From Branchiostoma floridae (Eukaryota; Chordata; Leptocardii; Amphioxiformes; Branchiostomatidae): a stretch of 64,000 nt of DNA. Below the pieces are notes generated by a model. The model saw only the letters and a program-made list of their open reading frames with translations, was not told where the DNA came from and did not search any database. Numbering within the stretch: the stretch's first letter is position 1; every line of letters begins with the position of its first letter. Below, piece after piece: positions 53,401 through 63,533 of the stretch. Both the position numbers and the translations under genes were made by a program. The DNA lies in NCBI RefSeq assembly GCF_000003815.2, contig NC_049979.1, forward strand, positions 33,061,486-33,125,485, in the 5' to 3' direction.

Positions 53401-53583
53401 CACGCCAACCCATCAAAATAGATTTTTTTAAAGTCTCTAAAGCTTGGTATAAAAACTATGAAGGCTTGTATCGATTTAAATGTAAAAATGCGTTGATTTC
53501 TACCGTCTGTTACTTGAAAAGAAATCAGACAATAAGTTGCAAACATTAATTTCCTACATCTTTTCCAGATACCTTTACAGGCC

Positions 53584-53719
53584 ATGAAAGCCTCCATCGC
53601 CTTGCGAGCAGTTGTTGCTGTCACTGCGGTGCTTATAGTAGTCAACGTAATGCGGGGCATTCGACCAGATGGTTGTATCATGTATTTACCAGGGAGGCAA
53701 ACTGCCCGAGGACTTGGAG
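53584..53719 (+). CDS. Sulfotransferase-like, exon 1 (start)
   Basis: Encodes residues 1-45 plus one base: a signal anchor (ALRAVVAVTAVLIVVNVM) and the start of the stem. A TTTTCCAG before 53569 suggests that an upstream noncoding exon is spliced here. Donor TTGGAG|GTAGGA. Confidence 0.7.
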
Positions 53720-56700
53720 GTAGGACAATGACGATATTAGAAAATGCCTTTACTCTGTCTTTACTCTGATATTGATATAATATCAATACAGTTATTGTCT
53801 TCGCCTCCTTTACATAAAAAAACTCAGGGTATACTAAAATTCTACAACGTAGTCTTAGTGTCACTTACTTACGAAATGTAATGGATGCTCCCTGAAATGT
53901 CTGACCGTTTTTAAAATATTCTGTGGCATGATTAACTACTATTTGACAGTTCACAATAACAAACGCACAAGTTGGCTGAAGAGGGAAAAGTTTTAATCTG
54001 CCCAGACTTAGAAAAAAACACCAAAAGGCCAAACTGCGGCGACCCACAATATATTACTATGCAATTCACATTTAAACATTTAAATACAACTTTTAATGTT
54101 TTATTTGCATGTAAAAATAAATTTAATGTATTCAATGATGCTATAGAGCAACATGAAAACACATTTAAACATGCAAATACAACGTTTAATGTTTTATTTG
54201 CATGTAAAAATAAACGTAATGTATTCAATGATGCTATAGAGCAACCCTATTAATATACATTATCATTCACATTGCCTGAGCCCAACACGCTGCCGATTGC
54301 GCCACGCCATCACACTTCTGATCATCAAAATTGCTTTGTATACTGCAAAATCATGTGTAGTAAAATGCTGAGTATATAAAGGGACAGAACCGTATGTAGC
54401 CATAAAGTTTGATTAATGAACAACGTAAGAAATCATCACTCTCTACTTAGTCGCCTAAGATTATTCCGAGGTATCTGAGCGTTCATGAATCCTTAGTAAG
54501 ACTTTCTGTGTGAAAGGCAACTTTCAGTGACGTGTAAGTCACATTTATTTCTTAGGTCCAATTGAACACTCAGGAATCCAAGCTCAAGTGTAGCAAAAGT
54601 AGACACAACAATATAAACAAACATTAAGAACAATTCAATGAATATGGACAATCCAAGATAAAAATCCTCTTGGAAAACTGGAATATCAACGCACCCCGTG
54701 ACACAGAGATTTGTCCTAAACAACTTGTCCGTATAAATGTAAATGTCGGAGCCATCATCGATACACCGCTGTATGTGTCAATGAATCGTTACCACCAGAG
54801 AAGATCTATTTAGAAGTCATGTGACAACCGCAGAGGTAAATTTGCTGTTGTAAACGCAATGCCTCCTACAACCGAGATGTAAATAGCCGTCCAGATGGCA
54901 GACAGGAGGAAACAAAAACAACCTAACCAAGGAGATTTTACTTATTGATGCTTTCTTCTTGCTCAACAATTAACCCTATTCAGACTGGGGGTGGGGGGGG
55001 CTAAAAGTGCCCGCGCCAAATTTGACCTCCTATAGCTACCGAACGGTTTGAGCTAGAACAACCAAACTTAGTGAGTTTTCCTAAAATAATGTTGACAACA
55101 ATTTTGAAAAGATTAAATTTGTTTATAATTTTTCGTGTTGCCACGGCAACGGGTTTCTGAAAGGCAAATTTTACAAAAATCACTTATTTTGTTTTAATAA
55201 TGGTATTTTAAGATTTTCTTGCTAACTTAACTTCTTTTCATATATCTTTAATATCTAAGACATCTTAGTTGAACATTTATAATTAGATATTCATGATTTA
55301 TGCTAATGAGATGACCTAATTGGTCAAAATCCAAGATGGCCGACAATGTCATGATGAAAAGTATAACAAGCTTATTTTCACTCAAATTTCATCACTACTT
55401 GGTATTTTCTTACAGAAAACATTCATGTGAACGTTTATAATCCATTTTCAAGGGATTTAGCGTTATATTTGAAAAAAAATGTATCTTGAAAAATTTTAGG
55501 TTAATAATCCAAGATGGTGGATAACAAAAATACAGATGACGTCATTCTATGACGTAATTTTGACGTCGTTGCATCGGCTTTTGACAACAGAAGTCTTACA
55601 ACACATAAATATGGACAATAAACCTTTATTAGTAACTCTTTGAGTGAGAAATTTAGGTATTATGGGAATTCCCCGTTTTAGCCCAAAATATCAAATAATG
55701 ACNNNNNNNNNNNNNNNNNNNNNNNNNNNNNNNNNNNNNNNNNNNNNNNNNNNNNNNNNNNNNNNNNNNNNNNNNNNNNNNNNNNNNNNNNNNNNNNNNN
55801 NNCCCCTCCCCCCCCCCCCCCCGTTGATTTCAGAAGAAATTGATCAGGTTTGGTAAGGGCAGACGGTGTCAGCACACTCGAGACTATGTATTGTGGTTAT
55901 GGTGTTTAGTTTGAGGAGTAATTCCTTCGGAATCTTTTATTCGGTAGAGCACATAGTGATTTTAATGGTGGTCTAGCCTACAGATGATGTCTACGTGTGT
56001 CGACCATGACCTGTAGAACAGATCTTCCTAGTGTCACAGCAGGAATCGATCGTGGAAGGGCACGAGACGTAATGAACATGGCTTTGCACTTGTCTATGTT
56101 ACCCTCTACTTTTTTTTTGAAAGCCAGGTTGACATAAAGCTCAACTTTCTGTTTTGTGCTGCGACAGCCCGATGGATAGAGCGGTGGCAAGAAGAAAGGG
56201 ATGCGTCGTCAGAAAATAATTTTGGTTGTGTACCGTACCACCTGCTAGTGGCAAGATCGTTAATGAAAAGTATAAAAAGCCTTGGTCCGATGACAGAACC
56301 TACTTCCTAAATAAGCACACGTTCACGGCTATTAGAGAAATAGCTGGGGAACCAGTTGAGCATGGGTCCATCAATCCCATATGTTTTTAATTTAGCAAGA
56401 GGTCCCGCGTGCCAGACCTCGTCAATGTTTTTTTAATCAATTCGCAGCCTACTATTTCTCCTATATCCATGCACTCTGACCACATAAGTCGTCTCAGTTG
56501 CAGAGTAGTGTTATTAATCAGTGTCGGGTATCGGGTTTATATGGCGAATTAGACGTTTGTTCCTTAGGGTTTCCATAAACTTTGACAATGCGCTGAGTAG
56601 GTATATAGGCCTGTAGTTGTTTGACAGGTGGCGGCTATCGGCTTTGTGATTACGATTACGTTCGTTCTTTTTCCAAAGCTGGAGGGTCGATTGGGTGGGG

Positions 56701-59700
56701 GCAGTCCATTTCATGTTGCAGGAGTGACTTCTAAAGTGGAGACAGTCCAATTCTTCTTGCATCAGTAGCTGTTTAGGTGGGGATTTGCCAGGTTTCTTTT
56801 TGGAGGATAAAGTGTTCAGGTTGGGACAGGCAATTTCCAACTGCCTCATATCCTTACACCCGCCCTTTGACCTCTAACAACAAGGACTGTATATATGCTC
56901 ACACTAACTACCTGAAATTGCACCTGACTCAAATAATACTCAAAAGCGAGCATACGTGTATGTTTAACTACACGTACTTATCTCTAATTACTTTTATACT
57001 ATACCTCAGGACCCCTGTGTTCTTTTTGAACTGCCTTTGGTCTTTCTGCTTTCAATCGTGAAAATAAATCTATGATTTTTAATTTATTGTGCAAATTAAT
57101 TTTAATCTCTAAGCGGGGGTATTTATGTTCCTTAGGAAAAGAAAACATCGTTAGTAACGTACAGTGCAAGAGGATGGCTATGTTAAAGGATTACTGCAAA
57201 TCTAATTCCCTAAAAAGTCAGGTGAGTTTATACCAAAGTGCCCTACACCTGCAATGTAAGTACCTACGCAAGGTATAACATTGAGTTGTACATTTTTTGG
57301 TGGTTGGCAGAATAGCGGACAAGTTTGTTGACTTAGATTGGTAGGGTGAATTCATGGGCATTTTGCATCCATTAGTTTTAATCGACTCGAAAGTAAGTAT
57401 GCCTCTCATTAAATGTAAAGCTCGGTGTTCACTATTTCTTATAATGCCATGAGCACGTTAACAACCCAACCCTCGTATCAATAGAACAGAAAAAAAATCA
57501 AGAACTTTACTTTGGGCCCACAGTTGTTCGTATTAATACGTAATGTTGTCGTGGAACAGGCAAAAGCATTGTGCACAAACAATACCATTGTGCACCTACT
57601 TCAGATTGTTCTGACACATATTGTAAATCGCTTTTGATGTAACGTATGCGATAGGAACGCAATTTTTCGTTTCTATCCTCTAGGAATTTCCTCCACGGAA
57701 TCGGTTTGTCGTCAATGAGAGATACAAACTCTTGTACTGCCAAGTCTTCAAAACTGGAAGCACGACGACTTTAACCATTTTACACAATCTTGAACACAAT
57801 GAGCGAAGGTCTACTCACGACATGAGAGCAAAGCTCGAAGACCTACCTTTTAAGCGCCTGGCTGACTACACTGATGAGGAAGTTCGTTTGCGTTTAGAGA
57901 CGTATTCTAAGCTCCTTATCGTCCGTAATCCACTAGAAAGGTAAGTCAATCTTGTCTATTGTTCTGCCATATCACATCATTAATACTGACCCATAATATT
58001 GACCCATGCATTTTAGGCTTGCCCCTTCTGCCTACCGTAACTAATTTTAGAATATATGATCACAGAAATTTTTGACAAGAATGTTAATATAATATTTGAA
58101 GATATACGTAACGTCATTTTACAGTAAATTGATGACTTCATATTACATGAAATTCATGTTACATTATAATATGGTCAAATAAGAAAAATATTTGACCCTG
58201 TTTTAATGTAACATGAAGTAAATATGAAGTCATCAATTTACTGTAATGACGTCAAAATGATGCAATAAAATGACTTAACGTATATCTATGATACCAGTTT
58301 TATGGTGGAGTTTTTATCCATCTCTTGTCAAAGATATACCTGATAAAGATGATACCTGTTGGTTCCTAGGTGCTTAGGCTTCGCTGCCTGTGGTGTAACC
58401 TTCCTGTCACTCACAGTAGTTTTTTCTTCTGCCAGCACAAATCCAACCGTGTCATCGATGTTTTATTAACAAGTAGTCATTGTTATTCTTTTATGTACAC
58501 TTGCTACATATTTTATGCTTACCTTAAAGTTGTCATGAAATAAGCCTTTTCACAATAGACTTGCGTTATATTACATCGGAGTGCCGACAGATTTCTTACA
58601 AATCTCTTTTTTTTTGGCTTCAAACTTCTTGGACATGTACTATGCCAATGTGAGTTATAGGAGATTTGCAGGGATAATTTCCTGTACATTACTACTTCTT
58701 CCATATCGTTTATATTTTTGCATTTCATAAAGATTTCTGGGAATACTCTTTTTTTACATCATAATTATTCAGTTATATGTGAACATTAGAAGTAAAATGA
58801 TTGCTTGCCATGTTATTTTAGAAAATGATGAACCTCAAAAGACCTACTTTCGGATTGCGAAGAAAGACTCGATTTGAATTAAACTTAAAATTTTAACCCC
58901 CATTTATTTGTTTAAAACTCATGCAAATATATGTAAAAAAAGGTTAACGTAACTTACGAAAAATTAAATTATGGTAAAAATAAAATTTGCTCATTGTGAA
59001 TCTTGTAATAATATGCCTATTCTAGTTCTCAGAATCGTAATCACTTTTAATGAATTTCCAAGACTGGCGTCAGCGTGGCAGGATAAGTTCATCTTTGCCC
59101 CATCCGAATATTGGAGGAAGAGATATCATTCTATGGTGGAAACAATTTCACAAAATCCATCAGATGGACAAGTGAGTATAGTGCTCATGATAATTCATTC
59201 CTAAAATTTTATGCTTCGTTATAGAAGTAAAAAGTACTGTGAAGTATTGTGACCTCAGTATGAAAACAACCGGATTACGTTAACCCTATCCGGGCTGGGG
59301 GGGGGGGTAAAAGTGTCCGCAGCAAATTTGACGACGTATAGCTCCCGAACGACTTGTGCTAGAACAACCAAAGTTGGTGACTTTCCCTAGAATATAGTTT
59401 ATAGAACGGGTTTCTGAAAGGCATATTTTACAAAAATCACTAATTTTGGATTAAACACTGGGATTTTAAGATTTTCTTGATAAACTTAACGTTTTATTAT
59501 ATAGCTGTAATGTCTAACACATCTTAGATGAACGTTTGCAATTAAATAATATTAAAGAATTATAAACTATTAGATTATGTTAATGAGATGACGTCATTAT
59601 TCAAAATTCAAGATGGCCGGCAATATCATTATGAAAAGTATAACCAGGTTATTTTTAGTCGGATTTTATCACTACTTGCTATTTTCTTACATGAAACATT

Positions 59701-62597
59701 CATGTGAGCGTTTTCAATTCATTTTATTACTAGCATTTTATGTTGAAAAAAATGCATCTTAAGACATGTAAGATTCAAAATCTAAGATGGTGGATAGCTA
59801 AACTACAAATGAACAGTTACTAAATGAACTTGTATTTTCTCTCAGCTGTATAGCTTGTAATGTATATATTATGCTATGTATGCATGTAATGTTGTGTGTG
59901 TATTGATGTTTTTTATGTAGACCACCGGAAGAATAGCTGGCAACAAAATGTTGTTAGCTAAAAAGTGGATCTAAATAAAGTGAAGTCAAATACGACGTCA
60001 TTGTCTGACGTCATTTGACGTCATTTGACGCCGTTGCGTCAGCTTCTAACAACAGAAGTCTTATAACGCTTAAAAGTTAATAAGAATCCTTTATTGATAA
60101 CTTTTTGAGTGAGATATTTAGGTATTATGGGAAATCCCCGTTTAAGCTAAAGAAATCAATTAATGACGTCATAATTACGTCATATTACCTCATAAAGATA
60201 TAAAAGATTTTAAGAAATTATAAAACTTGACGAGCATAACACTCCCTGCAAATTTGGTGACCGTACAGTATGCCATTTTGAAAATACGAGGGGGAGGGGG
60301 GGGGACAAATGAGCCCCCCCCCCCAGTCCATGGAATGCCTAAAATGTCTATTTTTAATAGGGTTAAATCTTGAAATTTGTCTGATACAATAATATCAATC
60401 AAGTAACCAGAATAAGAAAACCTGAAAAGCAAAATTTTTTTCGAAAATTTAGACTGTCTTTTCCGGCCCGTGACCTTTAGTCAAGCAATACACACAGAAA
60501 TTATAGTGGAAAATGGCGCACATTACAGAGCGTAAGTAGGCATACAACCACCAATTTTTTGTCAATCCTTGCGTATAATTTACTTAACCCTATTCAGACC
60601 GGGCTTTTTTGGTCATCCCTGGACCGAGGGGGGGGGGCTTTTGAGGCCCTCCACTTCTAAGTCCTCTAACTCTAGAACGACGTGTCGTAGGGCCACAAAA
60701 TTTTTAGGAGATGATATCGACATAATATCTGATAAGTATTTGACGTTTGACGTTACGTTGACGTAAGATGACGTAATTATAACGTCATCAATTTGATTAT
60801 ATTGGCCGGACCCATGAAAAAAGGGTATTCTCAGACAACTTCAAGTTATACTACAAAAATGTAACAACAAGTGCAGATAACAGAATAATAATGTTTATTG
60901 CGACTTTTAATGCCAATAGCAACATCGATGACGTCATATTGACGTCATAAAATGACGTCATGCACATCTAAGATACGAGTTGGGCTCCGCCATATTATGT
61001 CCACTACCTTGATTTTTTAAAACTACTTTTTTTGGAACAAATAATCACAAAGGGCAATTGAAATAGACTAAATTCATTCATTTAGATGGTTTTTGATGAA
61101 AAGATACCAGGTAGTTACAAATTATAAGGGATAATTAGCTTGTAATTCTTGATCTGGCCATACGGTCCGCCATCTTGGATTTTGGGCTGATGACGTCATC
61201 AAATTAGCATAATTTATGCATATATGATTATGGAAGATATGCTAAATAATATAAGATTTTATTTATGTAACAAAATAGCAGTAATATAGCAAATAAATGT
61301 GAAAAATACATTGTTAGAACCAAAAATAGTGATTTTGGGCAAAACTGCCTGTCAGCAAACGGTTGCCATGGCAACACAAAAAAACGGAAAATTTGTCAAA
61401 CTTCGTGAAATTGTTGCAAACAATATTTTAGAAAAACTCACCAAATTTGGTGGCTTTAGCGTAAGGCGTTCTGGCGTTATAGTACATCGAAGTTGGCGCG
61501 GGCCTCAACCCCCCCCCCCCCCCGTCTGAATAGGGTTAACTTAAATCTACATCAACTAAACAAAAAACTGTCCTTTTGAAATTGGTGTATTAATATCTGA
61601 ATATTACTAACAATCTTAGATCATTTTTTTTACAAATCTGTTGGAATCGAAAATGTCTTCCAAAATTTTGGTGCAAGCTACGAGAAAACCACCCCACCCC
61701 TATGCAGATTATATATTGGAACAGAGGACCTTGCTTAAATGCCCATTTTGATTCAATTTTGACATTCGTAACAACGAAATAATAAATTTGCTTTCTTGTC
61801 ATTTCCTCAGACCAAGAAGTACGCTTTTTGCTAAACGTATTTTTTTAATGGCCCATGTATATTTTTATATTTTTCGGCAAAAAACAATGATTTATATGGT
61901 TACTTTCCAATGACCAGAGGAGTCAACGACACCATGGTTGTAGATTCACACCGCAAGACTTTAATTTATCTTGCAGGAGCAGGCATGGGCCTTTCTATAA
62001 CTTAATTTAGATAGGCCGATAATCCACTATCTAGAATCAATATTCTAAAGAAGAATGCGATAACCAATCAGCTACCATAATGGTATATTGACGAGTTAAA
62101 TGACGCACGCGGGACATTTTTGAAATTCAGTTATGACTGGGTTGCTTATACAAAAGAATATGTTTTTAGTAAAGATATTTCTGGACTGATCTTTTTTGCA
62201 AAATAGACCACTCATGCACAAGGAAATTTTGTAAGATTCAGTTTTGGCTAACTAAGATTTTTTAAGCAGAATTGTTTCATTTTGCACATGGGGATTTTTG
62301 AACAGTCTATGGTTGCATGGGAGGAGGGAGAGGGCTGAAATGTGCTGTATTTCTTCTTCAGGAAATGTCGGCCTTTCTAGTTTATGTTGCGTTTGTATAA
62401 AAATATCTGTGTCAACTCTGATAATCATTACTTTTATATTCTATTTGGGTTCTCCAAAGATTACACCTGAAGCAACTAACAACAAGCAATATCCACAAGT
62501 TCCATTTACTGCTTTCATTAAAGCAGTTGCTACAAACAAGACGGAGTGGGAGGATCCACATTGGCAATTAATATCCAATCTATGTGCTCCTTGTTTA
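53584..62597 (+). CDS. Carbohydrate sulfotransferase-like gene (partial, 5 exons)
   Basis: Plus-strand gene running off the window. Exons 53584-53719, 57136-57221, 57684-57940, 59063-59171 and 62460-62597 splice in phase to 242 codons. The family (HNK-1ST type, CHST8-14) transfers sulfate from PAPS to GalNAc or GlcA in the Golgi. A short basic tail and one hydrophobic segment (about residues 7-23) make it type II. Family landmarks in order are QCKRMAMLKDYC (55-66), YKLLYCQVFKTGST (88-101, 5'-phosphosulfate loop), LLIVRNPLERLASAW (151-165, 3'-phosphate site) and WQLISNLCAPCL (231-242). About 100 C-terminal residues, normally starting with a D-Y-D/E-x-x-G-K-x-E block, are missing from the window. 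The 5'-loop lacks the usual Trp-Lys-Arg after the Ser/Thr. Substrate cannot be assigned. Confidence 0.85.
54060..54245. repeat. Two-copy ~115-bp tandem repeat
   Basis: AATACAAC(T/G)TTTAATGTTTT, ATTTGCATGTAAAAATAAA and GTATTCAATGATGCTATAGA occur twice, about 115 bp apart, with very few differences. Confidence 0.85.
54970..55825. mobile_element. TTAA element family A with assembly gap
   Basis: Starts TTAACCCTATTCAGACTGGG plus a G-tract. Includes GTTGCCACGGCAAC (55137-55150), AAGATGGCCGAC, AAGATGGTGGAT and ATGACGTCATTCTATGACG. The right end is lost in the N run and a C-tract just after it (55803-55822). Confidence 0.75.
55703..55802. other. Assembly gap, 100 N
   Basis: Exactly 100 N, the usual placeholder for a gap of unknown size. 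It falls at the C-tract end of a family A element in sulfotransferase intron 1. Confidence 0.99.
55978..56860 (-). mobile_element. LINE RT fragment (Jockey/CR1-like)
   Basis: On the minus strand: NNYRPIYLLSALSKFMETLR (56514-56849, the YRPISLLSA..K..E block), then in shifted frames an FINDLATSRW-like block, then KVEGNIDKCKAMFITSRA (55978-56190). This is RT order with several frameshifts and no YADD retained. Antisense to the sulfotransferase, in its first intron. Confidence 0.7.
57136..57221 (+). CDS. Sulfotransferase-like, exon 2
   Basis: Found by reading. Encodes residues 46-74, with VQCKRMAMLKDYCKSNSLKS resembling the R...L...C conserved element that precedes the catalytic domain in CHST8-14. 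Acceptor TTCCTTAG|GA, donor AGTCAG|GTGAGT. Confidence 0.8.
57684..57940 (+). CDS. Sulfotransferase-like, exon 3 (PAPS site)
   Basis: Encodes residues 75-159 plus two bases. YKLLYCQVFKTGSTTTLTIL is the 5'-PAPS loop, and the exon ends in LLIVRNPLE, the start of the 3'-phosphate-binding helix. Acceptor TCCTCTAG|GAA, donor GAAAG|GTAAGT. Confidence 0.9.
57941..59062. other. Sulfotransferase intron 3
   Basis: AT-rich. Contains an inverted pair near 58110-58250: AGTAAATTGATGACTTCATA and its reverse complement ATGAAGTCATCAATTTACTG, with about 70 bp between. No exon. Confidence 0.55.
58110..58270. repeat. Inverted repeat in intron 3
   Basis: AACGTCATTTTACAGTAAAT and TTGATGACTTCATATTACAT are mirrored by ATGTAACATGAAGTAAATAT/GAAGTCATCAATTTACTGTA and AATGACGTCA, giving arms of roughly 50-60 nt. 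Probably a small foldback element. Confidence 0.6.
59063..59171 (+). CDS. Sulfotransferase-like, exon 4
   Basis: Encodes residues 160-196: R|LASAWQDKFIFAPSEYWRKR completes the VRxPxERLxSAx motif. Acceptor TTTCCAAG|A and donor GGACAA|GTGAGT; the acceptor is weak, but the phase and the motif force it. Confidence 0.88.
59280..60366. mobile_element. TTAA element family A, complete, with LINE tail inside
   Basis: TTAACCCTATCCGGGCTGGG plus a G-tract at the left; GTCTATTTTTAATAGGGTTAA at the right. Includes AAGATGGCCGGC, AAGATGGTGGAT and TGACGTCA at 60006-60013 and 60016-60023. About 175 bp at 59812-59990, ending GTGGATCTAAATAAAGTGAAGT, is absent from the sister copies and looks like a 5'-truncated LINE 3' UTR. 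Confidence 0.78.
60584..61539. mobile_element. TTAA element family A, best complete copy
   Basis: TTAACCCTATTCAGAC at 60584-60599 and GTCTGAATAGGGTTAA at 61524-61539 are a perfect 16-bp inverted repeat including TTAA. Asymmetric inner ends: GGGCTTTTTTGGTCATCCCT at the left, a C-tract at the right. Interior: three TGACGTCA (60929-60936, 60940-60947, 60953-60960), GCTCCGCCATATTATG, GTCCGCCATCTTGGATTTTG and a perfect GTTGCCATGGCAAC (61362-61375). About 956 bp, no ORF. Likely piggyBac-type MITE. Confidence 0.85.
61540..62459. other. Distal part of sulfotransferase intron 4
   Basis: AT-rich. No exon or repeat family recognised. Confidence 0.5.
62460..62597 (+). CDS. Sulfotransferase-like, exon 5
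   Basis: Encodes residues 197-242, with VPFTAFIKAVATNK (comparable to the family's SFEEFV..L block) and HWQLISNLCAPCL (EHW.P...LC.PC). Acceptor TTCTCCAAAG|AT, donor TTGTTTA|GTAAGT. The next exon should encode a Y-D-x-x-G-K block and was not found up to 64000. Confidence 0.87.
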
Positions 62598-63533
62598 GTA
62601 AGTATGTTTCGTATTATGTTAGTGTGCACATGATTGACTGCCATCCATTATAAATAAATGCACTTGTATGAAGAGGTTATAATGGAACTGTAATCTGAAT
62701 GCAATCTTAAAATGACTATCATTTTATGCAACCCTATATGCAATTCGATTTCAAAATGATTCCCAATGAACAAAGAAAATAATGAAATGACAGAACTACC
62801 CATTTATTTGGTCTATTTACCATTTTGAAAGTTTCTTTGCGTTACTACGTTAGTAGCCTCCGTCACCGGCGTCTCTGGGGCTATATCCTTTTTTCGGGGA
62901 TTCGTGGATAGGCAATTTTTAACCGAGAATACGCCGTGAAAGGAAAAATATGCCGGGAAATGAAAAATGCCGGGAACGGAATATACGCCGGCAAGCTTGC
63001 TCTGGCAACCAGCATGCCTGCTAGTCTTTGACAAGAACAAAGACCCATTAAAAAAAAAAACTTATAACCATTTGGTACGGATGTCCGAACTTCTCGCCAT
63101 AAACGCTACCGTCGCGCAATGACTCTCAGCTTTGAAACGGTCGCCAGGATAACACAATGCAAAACACGGCTTGTTTGAAGACAAGCTCTTTAACTCGGCA
63201 TTTACGAAATAGCAACGGACAGCCAGAAAAACAAATCTGGAACTTCTCCGGCAGAGGGAAAGACGATCCCAAGCCATTGTTGCGGTCGTCCGGAGTCAGA
63301 TATTATTTTGTTTGCCTCACTTTTGTCCAAGGCGCTGTGCTACCAGATTTTGCCATTGATTGCCAGAGAACAGACCTTGGTCATTGTCAAAAATTTGCCC
63401 CGCAGGCCCTTGTTGCGTGTGTATTTTCTAGTACCCGATCGACCTTCTTTTTCTGGATCTCGAACGCCCTCCTCCGCCATAATTTTAGATCGCAGGTCGG
63501 ATAAAAAAACGCCCTTGTACTAATTGACACACA
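62598..63533. other. Sulfotransferase intron 5 (start), CpG-richer patch
   Basis: The segment 62840-63500 is richer in CpG than its surroundings. It has a short internal repeat (GCCGGGAA...TGCCGGGAA, 62951-62981) and open frames on both strands without recognisable domains. The expected C-terminal sulfotransferase exon was not found. Confidence 0.4.

Larger units (their letters stand above)
49010..53568. other. Divergent intergenic region, sulfatase/sulfotransferase
   Basis: Separates the coding starts of two divergent genes. Holds element D (50124-50930), a family A-like fragment (51040-51490), a (TAC)n run (52746-52763) and a family A copy (52797-53400). No CpG-island-like core or TATA box was recognised. 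Additional 5' noncoding exons may lie here. Confidence 0.5.
53720..57135. other. Sulfotransferase intron 1
   Basis: Contains a short two-copy repeat (54060-54140 and 54160-54245, sharing TTTAATGTTTTATTTGCATG), a family A copy with the assembly gap, and a LINE fragment. No other exon recognised. Confidence 0.55.

Noticed and set aside
53569-53583. Upstream in-frame extension of the sulfotransferase start
   Set aside because: The bases before ATG 53584 follow a likely splice acceptor (TTTTCCAG) and give no other ATG; the Met at 53584 directly precedes the signal anchor as expected.
63157-63504. Possible final exon of the sulfotransferase
   Set aside because: None of the frames shows the expected Y-D-x-x-G-K-x-E block of the C-terminal domain; no good acceptor in the needed phase.
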